From a virus: DNA of 30,444 nt. Location: the IMG/VR virus record IMGVR_UViG_3300027800_000300, positions 1 through 30,444 of that record, one strand, 5' to 3'. The notes under the pieces are model-generated. The model made no database searches. It was given only the letters and a program-made list of their open reading frames with translations, and was not told where the DNA came from. A program made the translations under genes and the position numbers. Each line of letters begins with the position of its first letter. Within the stretch, counting starts at the first letter, position 1. Shown here one piece after another: positions 1 to 6,554 of the stretch.

Positions 1-1
1 C

Positions 2-943
2 GCCGATTGCGCGCTGCTGGCTGCCTTCGAGGCGAGCTACGGCGTGCTTCCGGCCGACGGCTACACCCGGCTTTCATTCAAGGAATGCGCGTTGGGGGCC
101 GAGCGTCCGCTGGGTTACGACCCGCTGCTGGGCCAGGGCCGCGATGCCCAGGATCCCTATTACGAAGCGGTCAAGGACGAAGGCGATGTCGGCGTGCCGC
201 TCGATGTGCGGGCGCTGGGGTTCTGGCTGAAGGGCCTGTTTGGCGCGCCCGCCACCAGCGGCGATGCCGATACTGCCTTCACCCATGTCTTCACCTCGGG
301 CGGCACATTGCCCAGCCTGGCGCTGGAGATCGGACACGCCAAATTGGCGACGCCGAAGTTCTTCCGCCATGGCGGGGCCAAGCTCGACAAGTTGGGCTTC
401 GACATGGCTCGGTCAGGCGCGGCCAACGCCAGCATAGCCGTCATCGCCCAGGGCGAGGTGGAGACCACCAGCACCATCGACGCAACCCCGGCCAGCTTCC
501 CGCTCAAGCGGTTCAGCCAGGGCAGCGGTACCATTCGTGTCGGCGGCGGCCAGCTCGCCAACGTCACCGGCGGCAAGCTGTCGTTCTCCAACAACCTGGA
601 GCGGGTCGAGACCATCCGCGCCGACGGCCTGATCGACGGCGTGGACGAGACCGAGGCCACCGCCGAAGGCTCGGTGGACATCCGCTTCGGCACCGACACC
701 ACCCTGACCGCCGCCATCGCCGCCGAAAGCCCGGTGGAGATGGAATACGGCTTCACCATCCCAGGTTCGGACTTTGCCCTGACCTTCCATCTGCCCCGCG
801 TCTTCCTGCCCAAGAAGAAGCAGGAAATCAAAGGCCCCGGCGGCATCCAGGCCAGCTACGACTGGCGGGCCGCCCGCGATCCGGTGGCCGGCTATCTGCT
901 GCGCGTCACTTTGGTCAACGACGTGGCGGGGTACGGATCATGA
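2..943 (+). CDS. Phage tail tube protein (5' end cut by window edge)
   Basis: The reading frame is open from the first bases, so the true start lies to the left; 313 residues are visible. The sequence has the features of the Phage_tube_2-type major tail proteins: an N-terminal stretch with GYTRLSF and LGAERPL, a DVGVPLDVRALGFWLKG segment, and a later beta-rich region with many Thr, Val and Gly residues. In this family the protein polymerises into the inner tube of a long non-contractile tail. Its position just before the chaperone and tape measure genes supports the call. A GTG at 44 could be taken for a start, but the upstream residues (AALLAAFEASYG-like) fit the family and argue against it. 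The stop overlaps the next ATG (ATGA). Confidence 0.85.
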   Translation, partial: ADCALLAAFEASYGVLPADGYTRLSFKECALGAERPLGYDPLLGQGRDAQDPYYEAVKDEGDVGVPLDVRALGFWLKGLFGAPATSGDADTAFTHVFTSGGTLPSLALEIGHAKLATPKFFRHGGAKLDKLGFDMARSGAANASIAVIAQGEVETTSTIDATPASFPLKRFSQGSGTIRVGGGQLANVTGGKLSFSNNLERVETIRADGLIDGVDETEATAEGSVDIRFGTDTTLTAAIAAESPVEMEYGFTIPGSDFALTFHLPRVFLPKKKQEIKGPGGIQASYDWRAARDPVAGYLLRVTLVNDVAGYGS

Positions 944-1455
944 TCCGTCTGAGCATCCCCAAGGAACCCTACTGGATCGATCTGCCCCACGGCGTGCGGG
1001 TGTTCGTCCGTCCCCTGACCACGGCGGTGTACGAGGCTGCCCGGGCGCGGGGTTGGCGCATGGCCCGTGCCATCGCCGCAGAACATGCCGATCTGAAGGC
1101 GGCCGGGGCCGATATCACCGGCCTGCCGGATCTGTCCGACGAAGACGCCCTGGCCGGTCTATCACAGATGCTGTTCGCCCAAGGTCTGGCCCGTTCCGCC
1201 ATCACCAAGTGGGAGGGTGTTCTGGGGGAAACCGACGAGCCCGCTGAGGTCTCCGACACAAGCATCGCCGAGTTGATGCAGTTGCCCCGCATGGCGGAGG
1301 GCTTCGTCGTCCAATACACCGAAACCCACGAAGCGGTCATCGCCGAGGGAAACGTCTCCAGGCCCGCGCCGAATGGCACTTCGGCGGCGGGCCGGAATAT
1401 TGCCGAGGATGCGGCGGAAGCTGCGACTGCCCCTATGACCGCAACGCCCCCCTGA
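940..1455 (+). CDS. Tail assembly chaperone, short (G-like) form
   Basis: A 171-residue protein beginning MIRLSIPKEPYWIDLP, its ATG overlapping the stop of the tail tube gene. Acidic, soluble and mostly helical, it lies between tail tube and tape measure genes, where lambda has G and GT. Such chaperones bind the tape measure protein and recruit tail tube subunits; they are absent from the mature virion. The last part of the frame (after about residue 138) is low-complexity Ala/Thr/Pro, and it overlaps a better-looking frame one base back. That is expected if much of the functional C-terminus is made by a -1 frameshift (see the 1347-1393 entry). Function is inferred mainly from position and the frameshift signal. 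Confidence 0.7.
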   Translation: MIRLSIPKEPYWIDLPHGVRVFVRPLTTAVYEAARARGWRMARAIAAEHADLKAAGADITGLPDLSDEDALAGLSQMLFAQGLARSAITKWEGVLGETDEPAEVSDTSIAELMQLPRMAEGFVVQYTETHEAVIAEGNVSRPAPNGTSAAGRNIAEDAAEAATAPMTATPP

Positions 1456-1667
1456 CCGAAGCAGGTTGGCAAGCCTGGGAATTGCTGACCGGCAATTTCG
1501 GCGCCATCCGGCTTGGCCCCCGTGGCGGCATCACCGGCCTCGACCTTCCCGCCCTGCTGATTCACGCCCAAGCACTCGGTTACGACGATCCCCTGTTGGC
1601 GCGGCTGCTGCCTTTCGCCGAACGGGGGATGGTGACGGGGGCGGCGAAGACGCAAACCGAGACCTGA
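940..1667 (+). CDS. Tail assembly chaperone, frameshifted (GT-like) form with DUF1799-like C-terminus
   Basis: Predicted fusion: codons from 940 to 1353, then a slip of -1 and continuation from base 1353 to the stop at 1665-1667, giving about 242 residues. The downstream frame has no ATG or GTG of its own upstream of its conserved part; the only local start is a TTG at 1482, inside the domain. Its translation looks like real protein: a Cys cluster (C-x2-C-x3-C-x-C, about 1401-1430), then an EAGWQAWELLTGNF region and a GITGLDLPALL motif resembling DUF1799 phage proteins, which follow tail chaperones in many prophages. By analogy with lambda GT, the extension would contact tail tube subunits while the N-terminal part binds the tape measure. 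Translation of the fusion needs experimental proof. Confidence 0.7.
1347..1393 (+). promoter_or_regulatory. Programmed -1 ribosomal frameshift signal
   Basis: Bases 1347-1353 read G GGA AAC in the chaperone frame, a canonical X_XXY_YYZ slippery heptamer close to lambda's G GGA AAG. After a 7-base spacer, bases 1361-1367 (GGCCCGC) can pair with 1387-1393 (GCGGGCC). After a single-base bulge, 1368-1370 pair with 1383-1385, leaving a 12-base loop. Slippery site, spacer and stem are in the order expected for stimulated -1 frameshifting, and the shift leads into the open frame ending at 1667. Confidence 0.75.
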
Positions 1668-1671
1668 CCCC

Positions 1672-4662
1672 GTGGCCACCAAGTCCGTCTCCATCCGCCT
1701 GTCCTTGCAGGACGGCGAAACCGTCCGCCGTGCCCTGCTGAAACTGGGCGAAGATGGCCAGAAGGCGTTGGCGCGGATCGAAGGGGCTGCGCAGCCGGCT
1801 TCCCGGTCGCTGCTGGCCATCAATGCCGCCAGCCAGGACATCCAGGGCGGCATGGCGGCCTTCGCCTCGCGCCTCGGCCCCATCGGTTCGGTGATGATGG
1901 CGCTGGGACCGGCCGGGCTGGCGGCGGGTGCGGCCATCGGCCTGTTCGGCAAGGCCATGGTTGAGTCCACCATCAAGGTGGAAAGCCTGGAGGCCCGGCT
2001 GAAGGGGCTGGTGGGCGCTGCGGCCCTGACCGAAACCACCTCGTATCTCTATGCCCAGGCCCAGAAGACCGGCACCGCCCTGGAAACGGTGATCGGGGCC
2101 TATTCCCGGCTGGCGGCGCTGCAGAAGGCCGGGATCATCACCACCGGCGAAAGCCGGGCGCTGCTGGAGGGCTTTCAGTCCACCGCCATCGCACTGGGCG
2201 CCTCGTCCGAGCAGTTGGAGCAGTCGCTGTTCGGTCTGGCCCAGGGGCTATCCTCGGGAATGTTGCGCGCCGAGGAACTGAACCAGATCGTCGAGCCGAT
2301 GCCGGGCCTGCTGCAGGCCCTGGATCGTGCCGCCGGGCTGCCCTCGGGCGGCTTCCGGCAGATGGTGACCCAGGGCAAGGTCACGGCGGATTTCTTCCGC
2401 GACACCCTGATCACGGCGTTGAAAGGCTTTGACGCCGCCGCTCTGGAAAGCGCCGACACCGCCGAGCGATCCTTCACCCGCATGGCCAACGCTTGGCAGG
2501 GCTTCACCAACGCGCCCTGGCTGCGCGGCATCCTGTCGGGTGGCGCCAATGCCGGTGCGGCGGCGCTGGAAAGTCTGACGCCCGGCACGTCGTCGCTTCA
2601 GTCCCGACTTGCCGCCCTGGACAAGCGCATCGCCGAACTGGGCGGCGCGCAGGCGCTGGACAAGCCGCTGCCCGCCGGCACCCATTCCGTGGTGGTGATG
2701 GCAGTCAGGGAAGAGAACGAGGAACTGCGCCGCCTGCTGGCCGAGCGCCAGGTCATTTCCGACGATCTCGACGAGATCACCCGCAAGCGTGCGGGCATGG
2801 AAGCCCAGGCCAAGATGCTGCGCGACCAGATTCGCGCCGAACAACGCGAACCCACCTATGTGGAGAAGCTGGCCGATCTGAAGTTCGAGGTGGAATGGCA
2901 GGAGAAGCTCAACGCGGCCCGCGCCGCCGGCAATGCCGAGTTCACCCGCACCAAGGCCCAGTACGACGCGGCCAAAGGATTCAAACAGCTTGAAAAGGAA
3001 CTGTTCCAGCAAGGTGGCGTCTACCGCACCCCGGCCAAGGAACAGGAAATCCGCGACATGCTGGCCCGTGAGGCCCAGGCCAAGGGGACCGGCGAAATGT
3101 CGGCCCAGGCCCAGGCAGAGGTTCTGGGCCTCGACATCCAGGCCCGTGGCCAGGAGCACCTCGCCATTGCCGCCCGTGAAGGTGGCCGTGCTCAGATCGA
3201 TGCCGCCCGCGCCGTCAAGGTGCTGGAATTCGCCTTCAAGAACGGCGGCATTGCCGTCGGAGCCTATGATCAGGCGCTCCGCCGCATCGACGACGCCAAG
3301 CTGCTGGAACAGAAGAACGGCCTGATCCGCTCGCTGGAGCAGGAAAGTGCCGCCAATGATCGCCTTGCGGATACTGCCCGTGGCTCGGTGGCCGACACCA
3401 TCCTGGCCGAACGCACCAATTGGCTGGCCGAACAGGCGGCCAAGGGGCTGACCGACGCCAATGGCGAATTGGCGGCCTCCTATGCCCAAGTGCAGAAGTC
3501 CCGCGCCAACAGCGATGCCGCCCGGGCCATCGCCGATCTGGAACGCGAGATCGACGCCCAAATCCGTCTGGCCGAGGCTTTGCGCAGCGGAGACCGCTCG
3601 CGGGTCCGCGACGTCACCATCGACAATGACGCGGTCAAGTTCGCCCGCAGCCGCAAGCTGGCCGAGGACGATCCCCAGGTCGACGAATACCGGGCGGCCC
3701 GGTCGCGCCAGTATGCCGAGGCGGTCAAGGACGAGGCCCAGCAGACCAATCTGGCCTACGACGCCACCCTGCGGTTCAAGGATGAACTGGCCAAGCTGAA
3801 CGAGCAACGGGCCTCGGGCATGCTGACCGAGGAAGCCTACGCCCGCCGTTACCAGGAGCTGGAGCAGGACAAGCTGGCAGCCAGCCGGGAATGGCAGGAT
3901 GGCGCCATCCGGGCCGTCCGCGCCTATGCCGACGAAGCCACCAATGCCGCCACATCCGCCGAGCGGGTGATGAACGGCATGCTGAAATCGTCCGAGGACG
4001 CCTTCGTGCAATGGGCCACCACCGGCAAGCTGGCGGCGGGCGATCTGTTCAATACATTGGCCGAAGAAGCCCTGCGTGCTGCTTGGCGCATGGCGGTGAT
4101 CACCCCGCTGTTCGGCGGGGCCTCCGGTGGGCTGTTCGGTGGCTTGATCGCCGGGATCGGCAGTCTGTTTCCCGGCACCGCTTCGGCGGGAAGCACCGGC
4201 GGGTCAGTCCCGGTGCCCGACACCGGCAACTTCGCCATCGCCCATACCGGTGGCTTGGTCGGCCTCGACCGGCTACAGACTCGCTCGTATAACCCCGCCG
4301 TCTTCGCCGGGGCGCCCAAGTATCACGGTGGCGGGTTGGTGGCAGGCGAACGCCCCATCATCGCCAAGGTCGGCGAGGGAGTGTTCACGCCCCGGCAGAT
4401 GGATAACGCCGACCGCCTGCTGGGAGCAGCGCTGTCCCGCCCGGCTGCCGCAGCCAACGTACAGATCACTGTCCACAACAATGCGGGCGGCACCGAGGCC
4501 AAGGCCCAGTGGTCGCAGGGGGCGGATGGCAGCGTCCAGATCGATATCTTCGTCGAGGAGATCGAAGGCCGCATGAACCGCCGTATTGCTCGCGGTGAAG
4601 GCATGGCCCCGATGCTGGAACAGCGTTATGGCCTCAACCCGGTGGCGGGAAGCTACCGGTGA
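1672..4662 (+). CDS. Phage tail tape measure protein
   Basis: A 996-residue protein starting at a GTG four bases after the preceding stop. Tape measure proteins set tail length and help DNA pass into the cell. Seen here: an N-terminal region (about residues 65-250) with a Gly/Ala-rich hydrophobic segment followed by a helical block (VESLEARLKGL, then a TALETVIGAYSRLAALQKAG stretch) typical of the tape-measure N-terminal domain. Next is a long central coiled-coil-rich part rich in Ala, Glu, Lys and Arg, then a C-terminal block (about 780-840) with WATTGKLAAGDLF and a Gly-rich hydrophobic segment as in the lambda-type TMP C-terminal domain. The tail end carries a HGGGLVAGERPIIAKVGEG motif common in these proteins. 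It is the longest gene of the module, as expected. It ends 3 bases before the convergent toxin gene. Confidence 0.92.
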   Translation: MATKSVSIRLSLQDGETVRRALLKLGEDGQKALARIEGAAQPASRSLLAINAASQDIQGGMAAFASRLGPIGSVMMALGPAGLAAGAAIGLFGKAMVESTIKVESLEARLKGLVGAAALTETTSYLYAQAQKTGTALETVIGAYSRLAALQKAGIITTGESRALLEGFQSTAIALGASSEQLEQSLFGLAQGLSSGMLRAEELNQIVEPMPGLLQALDRAAGLPSGGFRQMVTQGKVTADFFRDTLITALKGFDAAALESADTAERSFTRMANAWQGFTNAPWLRGILSGGANAGAAALESLTPGTSSLQSRLAALDKRIAELGGAQALDKPLPAGTHSVVVMAVREENEELRRLLAERQVISDDLDEITRKRAGMEAQAKMLRDQIRAEQREPTYVEKLADLKFEVEWQEKLNAARAAGNAEFTRTKAQYDAAKGFKQLEKELFQQGGVYRTPAKEQEIRDMLAREAQAKGTGEMSAQAQAEVLGLDIQARGQEHLAIAAREGGRAQIDAARAVKVLEFAFKNGGIAVGAYDQALRRIDDAKLLEQKNGLIRSLEQESAANDRLADTARGSVADTILAERTNWLAEQAAKGLTDANGELAASYAQVQKSRANSDAARAIADLEREIDAQIRLAEALRSGDRSRVRDVTIDNDAVKFARSRKLAEDDPQVDEYRAARSRQYAEAVKDEAQQTNLAYDATLRFKDELAKLNEQRASGMLTEEAYARRYQELEQDKLAASREWQDGAIRAVRAYADEATNAATSAERVMNGMLKSSEDAFVQWATTGKLAAGDLFNTLAEEALRAAWRMAVITPLFGGASGGLFGGLIAGIGSLFPGTASAGSTGGSVPVPDTGNFAIAHTGGLVGLDRLQTRSYNPAVFAGAPKYHGGGLVAGERPIIAKVGEGVFTPRQMDNADRLLGAALSRPAAAANVQITVHNNAGGTEAKAQWSQGADGSVQIDIFVEEIEGRMNRRIARGEGMAPMLEQRYGLNPVAGSYR

Positions 4663-4665
4663 CGG

Positions 4666-5016
4666 TCAGTGTTCGGTCTCGTCATCCGCCGTCACATGCC
4701 GGGCCAAATCCATGCTGTCGTGCAGAATGCGTATGACTTGGATACGACCCGTTATTGAACCATCGAATACGATGAAGTGTCGTGCTCGTCTTCCCGAACG
4801 CGCCACATGGAGAACCCTGAAATTGTCCTCTAACAGGAGATGTTTCCTGGTTCCAAAAGCGTCCGGGCCATCTTCAAGGATTTGCAGCGCATTCAGAATT
4901 GCGTCTCGATAATGACGTGCCTGATCGATCCCGAAATGCTCTTCCGTCCACAGATAGATGTCGTCGAAATCCTTCCGAGCCGCGTCGGACAGGCGGACTT
5001 TCCAGCGTGGCGGCAT
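4666..5016 (-). CDS. parE: ParE/RelE-family toxin
   Basis: A 116-residue basic protein. The N-terminus (KVRLSDAARKDFDDIYLW) and the later FRVLHVARSGRRARHFIVF and IQVIRILHDSMD stretches are characteristic of the RelE/ParE fold, with the final I-x-V-I-R-I-L-H-D strand typical of ParE. ParE toxins usually poison DNA gyrase; RelE relatives cut mRNA on ribosomes. The sequence favours ParE but the target is not proven. The gene follows its antitoxin with a 3-base gap, so the two are co-transcribed. It lies antisense to the tail operon, its stop facing the tape measure stop. It probably stabilises the prophage or acts as an accessory defence gene. Confidence 0.88.
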   Translation of the reverse strand: MPPRWKVRLSDAARKDFDDIYLWTEEHFGIDQARHYRDAILNALQILEDGPDAFGTRKHLLLEDNFRVLHVARSGRRARHFIVFDGSITGRIQVIRILHDSMDLARHVTADDETEH

Positions 5017-5019
5017 GGC

Positions 5020-5307
5020 TCAGGCTTTGCGCTTGTTTAGGGCCGCGTCGCTTTCCGTGATCAGGAAACTCCTCATTTCCTCGAAGCTGTCGAAGTCCCG
5101 GTACCGCCCGGCTTCGATATCATCGATCCCCACCTGCACGGCGGCACGGAGCGCCTTCAGCCGGGCCTCGTCCTCGGCGTCCCGGCGTTCGATCAGGCGT
5201 AGCCCCTCGCGCAGAACCTCGCTGGCGTTCTGGTAACGGCCCGAGGCCACCAGTCGCTCGATCAGTTCGGATTGATGATCGGTCAGAACCACATTGCGGG
5301 TCGGCAT
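5020..5307 (-). CDS. parD: ParD-family antitoxin
   Basis: A 95-residue protein starting at the ATG at 5307 (MPTRNVVLTDHQ). The frame is open further upstream to 5421, but that extension runs through the predicted promoter and does not look like protein. The N-terminal part has the ribbon-helix-helix pattern of ParD/CC2985 antitoxins (NVVLTDHQSELIERLVASGRYQNASEVLREGLRLIE). The acidic C-terminal part would wrap the toxin. ParD binds and neutralises ParE, and the complex represses its own promoter. A matching inverted repeat lies just upstream at 5332-5346. The toxin gene follows immediately. Confidence 0.9.
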   Translation of the reverse strand: MPTRNVVLTDHQSELIERLVASGRYQNASEVLREGLRLIERRDAEDEARLKALRAAVQVGIDDIEAGRYRDFDSFEEMRSFLITESDAALNKRKA

Positions 5308-5331
5308 GTCTAAACTCCCGGATAATCGCCT

Positions 5332-5365
5332 TGGCATAATATGCCATTGAGGGGCCGGGAGACAA
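5332..5365 (-). promoter_or_regulatory. Predicted parDE promoter and autoregulatory operator
   Basis: TGGCAT-N3-ATGCCA (5332-5346) is a perfect 6-base inverted repeat about 25 bases upstream of the antitoxin ATG. On the - strand it covers a possible -10 (TATTAT, 5336-5341). A possible -35 (TTGTCT, 5360-5365) lies 18 bases away. A ribbon-helix-helix antitoxin binding here would block its own promoter, as known for ParD proteins. The promoter boxes are by eye only. Confidence 0.5.
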
Positions 5366-5395
5366 GTTGGCTGACCGGAATCCTTGGACACCATC

Positions 5396-5893
5396 ATGAC
5401 CACGCTCGTCTCCTGGCCCACCCGGTTGCCGTTGCCGACCTATGACGGCTACGCCTTGGAACCCGAATCCGCCACCGCCCGCACCGATATGGAGGCGGGA
5501 CCGGCCCGGCAGCGGCGGCGCTATAGCGGCACGCCCACCCGCATTCCGGTGCGCTGGCGTTTGTCGGCATTGGAGTTCGCCACCTTCGAGGCGTGGTTCT
5601 GCCTCAAGCTGGCCGATGGCGCCGACTGGTTCTCTATCGACCTGCTGGGTGGGATCGGGATCGCTGGTCACGAAGCCCGCTTCGTCGCCCAGAGCGACAC
5701 GCCCTATCGCGCGGTGCCGGGTCGTGGCGGTGTCTGGGTCGTCACCTCGGTCTTGGAAGTCCGCCAGCGCCCCATGCTCGACGAAGCCATGTTGGACATT
5801 CTGCTGGCCGAGGATCTGGCCGGTCTGCTCGCCGCCATCGACGGCCTGCATACAGCCATTCATCACACGCTTCCCCGTCTCACGCTCTGGTGA
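5396..5893 (+). CDS. Putative phage minor tail protein
   Basis: A 165-residue protein, start taken at the ATG at 5396; a TTG at 5384 is an alternative, and neither has a clear ribosome binding site. It resembles short minor tail proteins found after the tape measure gene in siphophages. There is an RRRYSGTPTRIPVRWRL strand region, an aromatic FATFEAWFCLKL helix, a DWFSIDLLGG turn, and a GVWVVTSVLEVRQRPML strand near the C-terminus. This pattern (basic stretch, then F-x2-F-x2-W-F, then a late LEV strand) is what I associate with lambda M or distal-tail-type proteins, but I cannot assign it firmly. Together with the following genes it resumes the tail operon after the antisense toxin-antitoxin pair. 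Confidence 0.6.
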   Translation: MTTLVSWPTRLPLPTYDGYALEPESATARTDMEAGPARQRRRYSGTPTRIPVRWRLSALEFATFEAWFCLKLADGADWFSIDLLGGIGIAGHEARFVAQSDTPYRAVPGRGGVWVVTSVLEVRQRPMLDEAMLDILLAEDLAGLLAAIDGLHTAIHHTLPRLTLW

Positions 5894-5898
5894 TCGCC

Positions 5899-6543
5899 AT
5901 GACCCTGCAATCGGAGTTGTCTGCCGCCGTCGCCAAGGTGACGGCGGACGGGGCGTTGCTGCATCAGATCGTCCATGGCTCCGCCGATGGCACGGTTGTC
6001 ACCGAAGGCGGGATTGTCAAAACCATGGCCGCCGTGCTGGCGGACATCGCCGCAACCCTTGCCCAGGAAAAGGCCAAGGCGGCGGCCGCCACCGACATCC
6101 TCGACCGCATGGCCAACGGCCCGGCGACCGGTGCTGACAGTCTGGTCGAAACCGCCTCCGGGCCGGTGAAGACGCTGCACCGGGCCATCGCCGATCTGGA
6201 GTCCCTGTATGCCGCCACGCCCGTCGGCGAGAGCCTGGACCAAATCCAGGCGGCTTTGGCCGAGGCCCGCACCGTGCTCGGTCAGGTGCAGGCCGAGGCG
6301 GCGCAGCTCTCCGGGGCGGCGGATCAGACCGCTCATGTCGTCGACACCGCCCTGGCGGCGCAAAGCGCCTGCGAACAGGCCGCCGCATCCGCCGAAGCCG
6401 CCGCCCAACTGGCTGGCGACCAGGCGGAGCAGGCCCGCTCGATCATGACCTCGTTGTCCGACCTCGGCCTGGATGGCGGCGACATCGCCGAAATCCACGC
6501 CCTTTGGGAAGAGGCCACCCTGCTCGGCCTCGATCTGCTGTAG
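5899..6543 (+). CDS. Ala-rich coiled-coil phage structural protein
   Basis: A 214-residue protein beginning MTLQSELSAAVAKVTADG. The ATG at 5899 is preferred; a GTG at 5890 overlapping the upstream stop is possible. Much of it is Ala/Glu/Gln-rich heptad-like helix (for example a QAALAEARTVLGQVQAEAAQL stretch and a SAEAAAQLAGDQAEQARS stretch). No enzyme motif is visible. Lying just before the large RCC1-repeat protein and after a minor tail protein, it may be a fibre stalk or a connector holding the receptor-binding protein. I do not recognise a named family, so the function is inferred only from context. Confidence 0.55.
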   Translation: MTLQSELSAAVAKVTADGALLHQIVHGSADGTVVTEGGIVKTMAAVLADIAATLAQEKAKAAAATDILDRMANGPATGADSLVETASGPVKTLHRAIADLESLYAATPVGESLDQIQAALAEARTVLGQVQAEAAQLSGAADQTAHVVDTALAAQSACEQAAASAEAAAQLAGDQAEQARSIMTSLSDLGLDGGDIAEIHALWEEATLLGLDLL

Positions 6544-6554
6544 GAGACATCCCC

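Noticed and set aside
1466-1741. A 91-residue + strand open frame after the chaperone gene.
   Set aside because: It is Arg/Pro/Ser-rich and out of frame with both the DUF1799-like extension and the tape measure start, so it is a shadow.
2248-4011. A 587-residue open frame on the - strand inside the tape measure gene.
   Set aside because: Antisense shadow: the translation is rich in Gly, Leu and His with no recognisable domain, while the + strand gene is well supported.
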